21,819 nucleotides of DNA from DATKSS01 sp035468355 (GTDB taxonomy: Bacteria > Chloroflexota > Dormibacteria > Dormibacterales > Dormibacteraceae), in contig DATITA010000112.1 in the NCBI GenBank assembly GCA_035468355.1, forward strand, positions 1 through 21,819. Direction: 5' to 3'. How positions within the stretch are numbered: position 1 is the stretch's first letter; every line of letters begins with the position of its first letter. Of this stretch, positions 6,273-14,452 are shown piece after piece. The translations under genes and the position numbers were made by a program. The notes under the pieces are model-generated. The model did not search any database and had not been told where the DNA came from. It saw only the letters and a list, made by a program, of their open reading frames with translations.

Positions 6273-7133
6273 TTGGTCCTCATCGAGGTCCTGAAGCTCG
6301 CCAGCGACCATCTCTCCAGGCACGGTTCGGACTCGCCTCGCCTGGACTCGGAGGTCATGCTCGCCCACGCGCTCGGGCTGCGCCGCCTTGATCTCTACCT
6401 GAAGTTCGACCGGATGTTGTCGGAGAGCGAGCTGAGCGCCTACCGCGCCATGGTGGCGCGGCGCGCCAAGGGCGAGCCGGTGGCATACCTGGTCGGACAC
6501 AAGGAGTTCATGAGCCTTGACTTCGAAGTCACGCCGGCGGTCCTCGTGCCCAACCCCGACACCGAGGTCCTGGTGCAGAGGGCGGTGGCGATCGCGCGGG
6601 AGGAGAGCAGGAACCTGCGCGTGGCCGACGTCGGAACGGGCAGCGGGTGCATCGCCATCGCGGTGGCCCATTACGCGCCCAACACGGAAGTCTGGGCATC
6701 GGACATCAGCCCTGAAGCGCTGGCTGTGGCCGCCCGCAACGTGGACGCCCACGGCCTGGGCCCCAGGGTCCACCTCGTCCTCGGAGACCTGCTCGAGCCG
6801 CTCCCGGGAACCTTTGACCTGGTCTGCGCCAATCTCCCTTACCTCGCAGAGGACGCGCGGTTGCCGCGCGAGGTCGTGGCCCAGCCGGCGGCGGCCCTGT
6901 ACGCGGACGGCAAGGGCGCGGACCTGGTCGTAAGACTGCTCGCAGAGGCGCCGGGCAGGCTGAACCCCGGCGGGCGCGTACTGGCCGAGCTCGACCCATC
7001 CATCCTGAGCGGCGCTGTTGGCGCGGCCGGTCGTGCCTCCGCCGAGTATCGCGTGCACCAAGACCTGGGTCGGCACGAGCGGGTCATCGAGGCATGGTTC
7101 CCCACCCCCTCGAGCTCCGAGCCTCGGGCGTGA
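6273..7133 (+). CDS. prmC: Release factor glutamine methyltransferase
   Basis: PrmC (HemK) transfers a methyl group from S-adenosylmethionine to the GGQ glutamine of release factors. The 286-residue protein has the N-terminal helical domain (about residues 1-85) and a Rossmann methyltransferase domain with VADVGTGSGCIAIAVA (motif I, GTGSG at 121-125) and an acidic motif II (ASDIS). The substrate-binding NPPY motif reads NLPY at 187-190, and the usual PRPETE reads PNPDTE at 93-98. Both are departures from the textbook form. The start is TTG, 5 bases after prfA, with only a weak purine-rich stretch upstream. The stop TGA overlaps the GTG of tsaC. Position next to prfA and overall similarity make the identity secure, despite the NLPY variant. 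Confidence 0.94.
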   Translation: MVLIEVLKLASDHLSRHGSDSPRLDSEVMLAHALGLRRLDLYLKFDRMLSESELSAYRAMVARRAKGEPVAYLVGHKEFMSLDFEVTPAVLVPNPDTEVLVQRAVAIAREESRNLRVADVGTGSGCIAIAVAHYAPNTEVWASDISPEALAVAARNVDAHGLGPRVHLVLGDLLEPLPGTFDLVCANLPYLAEDARLPREVVAQPAAALYADGKGADLVVRLLAEAPGRLNPGGRVLAELDPSILSGAVGAAGRASAEYRVHQDLGRHERVIEAWFPTPSSSEPRA

Positions 7134-7729
7134 GCGCACGACCCCTCTTGTTGAAACCCACGCGGGCCGGATTGACGCGCGCCGCGCAGCTGGTTCGAGG
7201 CGGGGCTGTCGTCGCCTTCCCGACCGACACTGTCTATGGGCTGGGCGCCGCGGCTGACGACGAGTTGGCGCGCCAGCGGGTCTATCACATCAAGGGAAGG
7301 CCAGTCGGCATGCCGCTGATCCTCATGGTCGCCGCCGAATCGCAGCTCGAGGGATGGGTTCACGTCGACTCACAGGCGGAAGCGCTGATGCGGCGCTGGT
7401 GGCCGGGGCCGCTCACCCTCGTTCTCCATGCGATGGGCGGAGGCACGCTGGGCGTGCGCATCCCCAAGCACAAAGTGGCGCTCGAGCTGCTGCGGTCGAC
7501 CGGCCCCCTGATGACTACGAGTGCGAACCTGCACGGCCGGGAGCCGGCGATGACCGCCGCCGAAGCTTCCGCCCTCGATGGCGTCGTCGCCGTGCTCGAC
7601 GGAGGGACTGCGCCGGGAGGCACGGCATCGACCGTGGTCGACCTCACGGGCCCGGAGCCGCACGTCCTGCGGGAGGGGGCTATCCCCGCCTCCGAGGTGC
7701 TCGGGCCTCCAGAGCCCCATTCCGGCTGA
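7130..7729 (+). CDS. tsaC: L-threonylcarbamoyladenylate synthase (short Sua5/YrdC form)
   Basis: This enzyme makes threonylcarbamoyl-AMP from threonine, bicarbonate and ATP for the t6A37 modification of ANN-decoding tRNAs. The 199-residue YrdC domain shows GGAVVAFPTDTVYGLG, the basic KGRPVGMPL loop, WWPGPLTLVL, GVRIPKH, TTSAN and STVVDLTG. It lacks the extra C-terminal Sua5 domain. The frame is open further upstream to a GTG at 7094 inside prmC. I prefer GTG 7130 because it overlaps the prmC TGA by four bases (GTGA) and places the conserved domain at the normal distance. The middle of the substrate loop has Met where Lys or Asn is usual. Adjacent prfA, prmC and glyA are standard neighbours in Gram-positive genomes. 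Confidence 0.93.
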   Translation: MSARPLLLKPTRAGLTRAAQLVRGGAVVAFPTDTVYGLGAAADDELARQRVYHIKGRPVGMPLILMVAAESQLEGWVHVDSQAEALMRRWWPGPLTLVLHAMGGGTLGVRIPKHKVALELLRSTGPLMTTSANLHGREPAMTAAEASALDGVVAVLDGGTAPGGTASTVVDLTGPEPHVLREGAIPASEVLGPPEPHSG

Positions 7730-7782
7730 GGCCCCTCCCCACCGGCGCTGCGCGCCACCTCCCCGCCAGCTGGGAGGCGGGA

Positions 7783-7788
7783 TAGCAT
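7783..7788 (+). promoter_or_regulatory. Candidate -10 element for a leaderless glyA transcript
   Basis: TAGCAT at 7783-7788 fits TAnnnT and is followed by exactly six bases and then the GTG start at 7795, the position of +1 in a standard promoter. No Shine-Dalgarno is present. Competing short stems (CCTCCC/GGGAGG and CCCGCC/GGCGGG) occupy 7758-7781. No convincing -35 was found. Confidence 0.4.
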
Positions 7789-7794
7789 CTCTGT

Positions 7795-9069
7795 GTGACA
7801 GCAGAGATCACCACCATGTCGTTTCGCGCCCTCGACCGGGTCGACCCCGAGATCGCCGACCTCATCCGCAAGGAGTTCAAGCGCCAGTCGGAGACCCTCG
7901 AGCTGATCGCCTCGGAGAACCTCACCAGTCCGGCCATCCTGGAAGCGCTTGGGACGCTGCTCACCAACAAGTACGCGGAGGGCTACCCGGGCCGGCGGTA
8001 TTACGGCGGCACCGGCGAGGTCATCGACAAGATCGAGACCCTGGCGATCGAGCGTGCCAAGCAGCTCTTTGGGGCCGAATACGTCAACGTCCAGCCGCAT
8101 GCCGGCTCGCAGGCCAACGCGGCCGTCTACATGGCGGTGTGCCAGCCGGGCGACCGGGTGATGGGCATGGACCTGTCGGCCGGCGGGCACCTCACGCATG
8201 GCAGTCCAGCCAACTTCAGCGGGAAGCTGTACGAGATCCACTCCTACGGGGTCGACCGCGAGACCGAGATGATCGACTACGAGGCCATGCAGAAGCTTGC
8301 CGAGCAGGTGCGTCCGAAAATGATCATCGGCGGGTTCTCGGCCTACTCTCGCATCGTGGACTGGGCGCGCATGAGGGAGGTCGCCGATTCGGTCGGCGCG
8401 ACGTTCTTCGTCGACATGGCGCACGTCGCGGGCCTGGTGGCGGGCGGCGTGTACCCCTCTCCAATCCCATATGCCGACATCACCACAACCACCACCCAGA
8501 AGACCCTGCGCGGGGCCTGGGGCGCGATCATCCTCTGCCGCAACGACTGGCAGAAGGCGATCGACTCGGCGGTGTTCCCCGGCACGCAGGGCGGCCCGCT
8601 CATGCACGCCATCGCCGCCAAGGCCGTCTGCTTCGGCGAAGCGCTGAAGCCCGACTTCAAGCTTTACGCGAAGCAGATAGTGGTCAACGCCAAGGCCCTC
8701 TCCAACCGCTTGATGGAGCGCGGACTGCGCCTGGTCAGTGGCGGCACCGACAACCACCTGATGCTGATCGACCTTCGCCCCCAGAAGCGGACCGGCAAGC
8801 AGGTCCAGGACGTGGCGGACACCGTGGGAATCACGCTCAACCGGAACTCGATCCCTTACGACGAGGCTTCCAAGTTCAACCCGAGCGGCGTGCGGGTGGG
8901 CACCCCACTGGTGACGACCCGCGGCATGCGAGAGCCCGAGATGGTCGAGATCGCCGACTGCATCGCCGACCTCGTCGAGCGCATTGACGACCGCGCGACG
9001 CTGGACTCCGTCCACGAGCGGGCCCTCGACCTGTGCCGCCGCTTCCCGGTCCCTTACGCGTTTGACTGA
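7795..9069 (+). CDS. glyA: Serine hydroxymethyltransferase
   Basis: A pyridoxal-phosphate enzyme that interconverts serine plus tetrahydrofolate with glycine plus methylene-tetrahydrofolate, the main source of one-carbon units. The 424 residues show ELIASENLTSP, TNKYAEGYPG, RRYYGG, NVQPHAGSQAN, GGHLTHGSP, VDMAHVAGLVAGG and VTTRGM. The lysine that forms the Schiff base is Lys236. The residue before it is Gln235 instead of the near-invariant His, and the following LRGPRGG reads LRGAWGA, so Arg becomes Trp242. The DNA codons (CAG, TGG) are unambiguous. GTG 7795 is chosen from the tight -10 spacing; ATG 7816 is an alternative. The stop overlaps the likely TTG start of wecA. Fold and family are certain, but substrate specificity could differ from classical SHMT because of the altered lysine motif. 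Confidence 0.93.
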   Translation: MTAEITTMSFRALDRVDPEIADLIRKEFKRQSETLELIASENLTSPAILEALGTLLTNKYAEGYPGRRYYGGTGEVIDKIETLAIERAKQLFGAEYVNVQPHAGSQANAAVYMAVCQPGDRVMGMDLSAGGHLTHGSPANFSGKLYEIHSYGVDRETEMIDYEAMQKLAEQVRPKMIIGGFSAYSRIVDWARMREVADSVGATFFVDMAHVAGLVAGGVYPSPIPYADITTTTTQKTLRGAWGAIILCRNDWQKAIDSAVFPGTQGGPLMHAIAAKAVCFGEALKPDFKLYAKQIVVNAKALSNRLMERGLRLVSGGTDNHLMLIDLRPQKRTGKQVQDVADTVGITLNRNSIPYDEASKFNPSGVRVGTPLVTTRGMREPEMVEIADCIADLVERIDDRATLDSVHERALDLCRRFPVPYAFD

Positions 9070-10171
9070 CTTCTTCGAGACCAGCGGCCTCCACAGCCTG
9101 CGCGATCACCTGCTGCCGGGCCTGTGGCCAATGCTCGCCGCGCTGGCCATCTGTGCGCTCGCCGTGCCGCTCGCCATCGCCCTGTCGCGGCGTACCGGCC
9201 TGATCGCCGAGCCCGGCGGCCGCCACGCGCACAGCACGCCGACGCCGATCCTCGGCGGTCTGGCCATGTACGCCGGTTTCGCCTTGGCCGTCCTGGTCTT
9301 TCTGCCCGGTTACAGCCAGATGCCGGTCGTGCTGGTCGTCTCGGGACTTGCCGTCGCGTTGCTGATCATCGACGACCGCCGTCCGGTCAGCCCTCTGATC
9401 AAACTCGGCCTCCAGGTGGTCCTGGCTGTCATCGCCGTGTTCGTCTTCGGGGTCAAGATCAGCTTCATCCACCTCCCCGGCTCGCACGTGGTCCAGCTCG
9501 GGCTGCTGATCGCGCCGATCAGCATCTTCTGGCTGGTCGGGATGCAGAACACGGTCAACTTACTGGACGGCGTGGACGGACTCGCCGCCGGTGTCGTGTG
9601 CATCGTGGCGGTCGTCCTCATGCTGGCCGCGGGCGAGCTGAAGCAGCTCGACATCGTCAAGCTCAGCGGCGCCCTGGCCGGGGCCTGCGCCGGATTCCTG
9701 CTGTTCAACTTCCACCCGGCGCGGATCTTCATGGGGGACTCCGGCGCCCATTTCCTGGGCATCGCCCTGGGAATGATCTCCATCCTCGGCATCGCCAAGG
9801 TCGCTGTCGCCTTCGCTTTAGCCGCGCCGGTGCTGGCGCTCGCCCTGCCCATCGCCGACACCGCCTGGGCCATCCTGCGGCGCCGGCTGAAGCGGACGTC
9901 CATTGCGCAGCCGGACCGCCAGCACTTGCACCACCGCTTGCAGTCGTTCGGCCTCGACCCGCGCCAGACCTGCTACGTCTTCTACGCCGCGACCGCCCTG
10001 CTGGGCGCCCTCGGCCTGACGCTGTTCGGCCACGGACGCGTGCTGGCCGTGGTCCTGGTGGCCACGACCGCCCTTACGTCGACCGTGGCGGCGGACCTTT
10101 TGCAGCACACCGGCCTTCGGCTCCCGGCGCCGTTCATGCGACGCCTCCTTGGAGAAACTGGTTCCCGATAG
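9062..10171 (+). CDS. wecA: WecA/TagO-type undecaprenyl-phosphate N-acetylhexosamine-1-phosphate transferase
   Basis: This polytopic membrane enzyme moves a sugar-1-phosphate from a UDP-sugar to undecaprenyl phosphate and starts synthesis of teichoic-acid, arabinogalactan or O-antigen-like glycans. Motifs in order: GGRHAHSTPTPILGG (about 52-66), the catalytic IIDD (102-105), NTVNLLDGVDGLAAG (163-177), NFHPARIFMGDSG (216-228) and HLHHRL (288-293), typical of the WecA/TagO branch rather than MraY. About ten hydrophobic helices are visible. I place the start at TTG 9062, which overlaps the glyA stop by eight bases; ATG 9131, right before the first helix, is the alternative. No Shine-Dalgarno is obvious. 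Actinobacteria also place this gene just before atpI. The sugar specificity is not readable from the sequence. Confidence 0.9.
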   Translation: MTDFFETSGLHSLRDHLLPGLWPMLAALAICALAVPLAIALSRRTGLIAEPGGRHAHSTPTPILGGLAMYAGFALAVLVFLPGYSQMPVVLVVSGLAVALLIIDDRRPVSPLIKLGLQVVLAVIAVFVFGVKISFIHLPGSHVVQLGLLIAPISIFWLVGMQNTVNLLDGVDGLAAGVVCIVAVVLMLAAGELKQLDIVKLSGALAGACAGFLLFNFHPARIFMGDSGAHFLGIALGMISILGIAKVAVAFALAAPVLALALPIADTAWAILRRRLKRTSIAQPDRQHLHHRLQSFGLDPRQTCYVFYAATALLGALGLTLFGHGRVLAVVLVATTALTSTVAADLLQHTGLRLPAPFMRRLLGETGSR

Positions 10172-10174
10172 AAT
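10169..10174 (+). promoter_or_regulatory. Candidate -10 element of the ATP synthase operon
   Basis: TAGAAT at 10169-10174 matches TATAAT at five of six positions, and its first three bases are the TAG stop of wecA. +1 would fall near 10181, leaving about four bases (GGGC region) before ATG 10185, so the message may be nearly leaderless. No clear -35 lies 16-18 bases upstream; TTGGAG at 10149-10154 is only 14 bases away. Confidence 0.45.
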
Positions 10175-10184
10175 TCGCAGGGGC

Positions 10185-10397
10185 ATGAAGCCCACTTCGA
10201 GTACAGGCCCCACGGGGACTGACATGGCCGGAATCGGGATCTACCTGGCGGTCGCGGTGCTCCTGCCGCTGCTCGGGGGTGTGGCGCTCGACAAGGCGCT
10301 GCACACGGCGCCTGTTTTTGTCCTGGTGGGACTGTTCGTGGGTCTGGCGGCCGGCGCGACCGGAATCTGGTTGAAGGTTAGGGAGCTCTCGAAATGA
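10185..10397 (+). CDS. atpZ: AtpZ-type F1Fo ATP synthase accessory membrane protein
   Basis: This small protein of 70 residues has two hydrophobic helices (about 16-35 and 44-62) joined by GVALDKALHTAP, matching the AtpZ pattern G-x-x-LDxxxxTxPxF followed by a glycine-rich second helix (GLFVGLAAGATG). AtpZ with AtpI is proposed to help c-ring assembly or magnesium/calcium supply for the ATP synthase. The frame extends upstream to a TTG at 10149 inside wecA, but ATG 10185 is preferred because it follows the wecA stop and the TAGAAT promoter element. The last codons overlap the atpI start (ATGA, four bases), so it heads the atp operon. The family call rests on pattern and position. Confidence 0.8.
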   Translation: MKPTSSTGPTGTDMAGIGIYLAVAVLLPLLGGVALDKALHTAPVFVLVGLFVGLAAGATGIWLKVRELSK

Positions 10398-10732
10398 TGT
10401 CCGGCAGCCTGCTCAAAGTGACGGTGACGGTCTGCGCCGTCCTGGCGGCAGCGGTCGCGGTGGCCGCGGCCCTGCTCGGCCACGCATCGGCCGGGATGGG
10501 CGTCGCTGCGGGCCTGCTCCTGGGCTCTCTCAACGGCTACCTCATCCAGTCCTTGCTCGGGCGTGGCACGCCTTTTGTGGCGGGCAGCCTGCTCCGGCTG
10601 GTGATGTTCAGCGCGGTGGCGCTGCTGGCGGCGCTCCTGCTGCGAGGGGAGGGATGGTCCGTACCGCTGGGGATCGGAGTCGCGCAGCTGGTGATGGTCG
10701 GCGCCGGGGTGCGTCAGGGCCTACGGGCATGA
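10394..10732 (+). CDS. atpI: AtpI-like ATP synthase assembly protein (subunit I)
   Basis: The 112-residue protein is almost entirely hydrophobic, with four predicted helices (about 5-28, 33-53, 60-83 and 86-105) and few charged residues, typical of AtpI. LLLGSLNGYLIQSLL in the second helix resembles the conserved GxxxGxxNxxxLxxLL region of subunit I proteins. AtpI assists c-ring assembly and is not part of the mature enzyme. It overlaps atpZ by four bases and its TGA overlaps the ATG of atpB, which suggests tight translational coupling. Sequence conservation in this family is poor, so the call depends on operon position and topology. Confidence 0.8.
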   Translation: MMSGSLLKVTVTVCAVLAAAVAVAAALLGHASAGMGVAAGLLLGSLNGYLIQSLLGRGTPFVAGSLLRLVMFSAVALLAALLLRGEGWSVPLGIGVAQLVMVGAGVRQGLRA

Positions 10733-11511
10733 TGCACGCCAGCGGGGCCGTCGGCACGCACCCCACCATCGACTTCGGCTGCGGTCCGCTCTGCGTGTTC
10801 AACTACGACAGTCTCATCTCGAGCGCGATCGCCGTGGTGGCGACGCTGGCCATCGCCTTCTGGCTCCGCTCCAAGCTGAAGGAGGGCGAGCCGAGCAAGG
10901 TCCAGGCCGTCTTCGAGTGGGGCTACGACCAACTCCGTGGGCTGGTCAAGACCAACGTGTCAGACGACGCGCTGTTCATGATCCCGCTGGCCATGACGCT
11001 ATTCCTCTACATCCTGATCGCCAACTGGATCGAGATCTTCCCGCTGGGCATCGTGCCCATCCTGCACGGCGCCAACGCAGATCTCAACCAGACCCTGGCG
11101 TTGGGCCTCATCGTGATCATCGTGGTCCAGTGGTACAGCGTTCGCGTCCTCGGCGCGCGAGGATTCTTCAAGCGGTTCACCAAGCCCTTCGAGCTCCCGC
11201 TGGCGGCTCGCATCGTCTTCATCCCGCTGAACATCCTCGAGGAGCTCGTCAAGCCGGTCACGTTGTCTCTTCGACTGTTCGGCAACATCTTCGCGGGCGC
11301 GGTCATGATCGGGCTCATCGCATCGCTCGGAACCCTGGCCCTGCCGGCGGTAGGCACCATCCCGGGAACGGTCATAGCGGCCGTGTTGCTGGCGGTCTGG
11401 AAGGCGTTCGACGTCATCTTCATAGGGTTCATCCAGGCGTTCATCTTCATGTTGTTGACGGTCATCTACTTCGGCGCGGCCCGCGAGGGTCTCGAACACG
11501 AACACCATTAG
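10729..11511 (+). CDS. atpB: ATP synthase Fo subunit a
   Basis: Subunit a forms the two proton half-channels next to the c-ring. The 260-residue protein has five to six membrane helices. The essential arginine is Arg182 in PVTLSLRLFGNIFAG, and the last helix carries IQAFIFMLLTVIYF. The upstream hydrophilic NYDSLISSAIA and WIEIFPLG segments are family-typical. The frame is open further upstream within atpI. The start is one of two tandem ATGs (10729 or 10732): I chose 10729 because it overlaps the atpI stop as ATGA. The C-terminus ends GLEHEHH, a short His-rich tail. A strong ribosome site for atpE follows directly after the stop. Confidence 0.96.
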   Translation: MMHASGAVGTHPTIDFGCGPLCVFNYDSLISSAIAVVATLAIAFWLRSKLKEGEPSKVQAVFEWGYDQLRGLVKTNVSDDALFMIPLAMTLFLYILIANWIEIFPLGIVPILHGANADLNQTLALGLIVIIVVQWYSVRVLGARGFFKRFTKPFELPLAARIVFIPLNILEELVKPVTLSLRLFGNIFAGAVMIGLIASLGTLALPAVGTIPGTVIAAVLLAVWKAFDVIFIGFIQAFIFMLLTVIYFGAAREGLEHEHH

Positions 11512-11520
11512 GAGGAAGAC

Positions 11521-11772
11521 ATGACAGATCACGGACTTGTTCTCGCGGGGGCGCTGATCGCGTTCGGCCTTGCCATAGGCCTGGGCGCCATCGGAGCCGC
11601 GTTCGGCGACGGCCTGGCGGGCAACGCCTTCATCAGCGGAGTCGCGCGCCAGCCGGAAGCCCAGGGCAGGATGATCCCCTGGCTCTTCACCATCGTCGGT
11701 CTCGTCGAGGCGATGTACTTCATCAACCTCGCGTTCGGGTTCGTGTTCCTTTCGAACGTTCCTGCCAAGTAG
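11521..11772 (+). CDS. atpE: ATP synthase Fo subunit c
   Basis: An 83-residue hairpin of two membrane helices that forms the rotor ring. The ion-carrying carboxylate is Glu63 in GLVEAMYFINLAFGF. The polar loop ARQPEAQGR (43-50 region) contacts gamma and epsilon. Asp30 in GDG of helix 1, GNAFISGVARQPEAQG and the second helix closely match the mycobacterial c subunit as I remember it. The residue after Glu63 is Ala, not the Ser or Thr of sodium-binding rings, so proton use is likely. The position equivalent to the mycobacterial bedaquiline-contact Ala63 is Met65 here. A perfect AGGAGG lies 4-9 bases before the ATG, the strongest ribosome site in the operon, as expected for the most abundant subunit. 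The stop abuts the ATG of atpF. Confidence 0.97.
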   Translation: MTDHGLVLAGALIAFGLAIGLGAIGAAFGDGLAGNAFISGVARQPEAQGRMIPWLFTIVGLVEAMYFINLAFGFVFLSNVPAK

Positions 11773-12294
11773 ATGCTCTTTCTCGCCGGCGTAGCGGGCG
11801 TCATTCAGATCGACGGCACGGTGATCGTCGAGCTGATCACGTTCCTGGTGATGCTCGCCATCCTCGCGCGCTACGTATATCCGGAGATCGTCAGGCTGGC
11901 GGAGGCTCGTCAACGCATGGTCGCCGAGCAGCTGAGGGAGGCGGAGCAGTCGCGAGCCGACGCGGAGGCAAGGCTCAAAGAGGCGGAGGCGAAGCTGACC
12001 GACGCTCGCAAGACGGCGCAGAACGTCATCGATGCCGCCACCAAATCCGGAGAGCAACTGCGCCAGGAGCTGCGTCAGAAGGCCGAGGAGGAGTCGCGCC
12101 GGACCGTCGAAGCGGCGCGCAAGGAGATCGAAGCTGAGCGCGACGAGGCCATCCGGTCGGTTCGCAAAGAGGTCTCCGAGCTGGTGGTCGCCGCCACTGA
12201 GAAGGTAATCGGCGAGACGCTCGACGATGACAAGCACCGCAAGCTCATCGACAAGGCGATAGCGGAGGTTGCGGGTGGCGACGGCAGCCGGTAG
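11773..12294 (+). CDS. atpF: ATP synthase Fo subunit b
   Basis: The peripheral-stalk subunit b has 173 residues: one N-terminal membrane helix (about 15-35, VIVELITFLVMLAILARYVY), then a long charged helix rich in Glu, Arg, Lys and Ala (about 40-150) that forms the dimeric coiled coil, and a C-terminal part that meets delta (EKVIGETLDDDKHRKLIDKAIAEV region). The length is normal and no b' paralogue is present, so a b2 homodimer is expected. It is not fused to delta, unlike mycobacteria. The ATG directly follows the atpE stop, and the 3' end overlaps atpH by 20 bases. Confidence 0.95.
   Translation: MLFLAGVAGVIQIDGTVIVELITFLVMLAILARYVYPEIVRLAEARQRMVAEQLREAEQSRADAEARLKEAEAKLTDARKTAQNVIDAATKSGEQLRQELRQKAEEESRRTVEAARKEIEAERDEAIRSVRKEVSELVVAATEKVIGETLDDDKHRKLIDKAIAEVAGGDGSR
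12264..12268 (+). promoter_or_regulatory. Shine-Dalgarno that fixes the atpH start
   Basis: GGAGG at 12264-12268 lies 6 bases before GTG 12275 and touches TTG 12269. Only the GTG is at a workable distance, so GTG 12275 is the likely atpH start although the open frame also contains TTG 12269. Confidence 0.7.
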
Positions 12295-12805
12295 GCGTTA
12301 TGCGAAGGCCGTGTTCGAGCTGGCGCAGCAGGATGGCCAGGTCGCGCAGTGGGGGCGCCGCGTGGCGGAGGTGCGCGACCTCTTGTCCAACGGGGAGGTC
12401 GCGGCGGTGGTGACCAACCCGACCATTGCCGTGGCCGACCGCATGGCGCTCATCTCGGCCGCGCCGCACGAGCTCGACCCCGAGGCGACGAACCTCGCGA
12501 AGCTGCTCATCGAGTCGAACCGCGTGGCGGACGTGGGCGCGGTGGCCGAGGAGTTCGAGCGGCTTGCCGACGAAGCCGCCGGTCGCGTACGGGCCACCGT
12601 CACCACCGCGGTAGAGCTCACCTCGGCCGACCGCGATCGAGTCGCCGGCGAGCTGTCTAAGCGCCTCGGCAAAGAGGTCAGGATGGATGTCGTAGTCGAC
12701 CCGCGCATCCTCGGGGGGATGAAGCTCCAGTACGGTGACCGGCTCGTCGACGCCACCGTCTCGACCAAGTTGCAGCAGCTGCGCCGCCGGTTGGCGGCCA
12801 CCTAG
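12275..12805 (+). CDS. atpH: ATP synthase F1 subunit delta
   Basis: Delta joins the peripheral stalk to the top of the alpha3beta3 head. With the GTG start the protein has 176 residues and begins MATAAGRRYAKAVFELA, the usual ARRYAxAxFELA opening. An all-helical N-terminal domain (to about 105) is followed by the C-terminal domain with the family signature DPRILGGMKLQYGDRLVDATV and KLQQLRRRL. The gene overlaps the end of atpF by 20 bases. GGAGG six bases upstream selects GTG 12275 over the in-frame TTG 12269. The stop is TAG, and atpA begins 12 bases later. Confidence 0.95.
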   Translation: MATAAGRRYAKAVFELAQQDGQVAQWGRRVAEVRDLLSNGEVAAVVTNPTIAVADRMALISAAPHELDPEATNLAKLLIESNRVADVGAVAEEFERLADEAAGRVRATVTTAVELTSADRDRVAGELSKRLGKEVRMDVVVDPRILGGMKLQYGDRLVDATVSTKLQQLRRRLAAT

Positions 12806-12817
12806 GGAGTACGCGAA

Positions 12818-14452
<1,635 letters not shown>

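Noticed and set aside
7729..7794. GC-rich spacer before glyA as a repeat or riboswitch (for example glycine or tetrahydrofolate)
   Set aside because: Only 65 bases with short competing stems and no conserved riboswitch core. It is better explained as a promoter region.
7360..9015. Minus-strand open frame of over 500 codons opposite tsaC and glyA
   Set aside because: The translation is rich in His, Asp, Arg and Val with no motif, and it mirrors conserved plus-strand enzymes.
11521..11772. Sodium-dependent ATP synthase
   Set aside because: The residue after the key Glu63 is Ala rather than Ser or Thr, and helix 1 lacks the Gln of sodium-binding rings, so protons are more likely.
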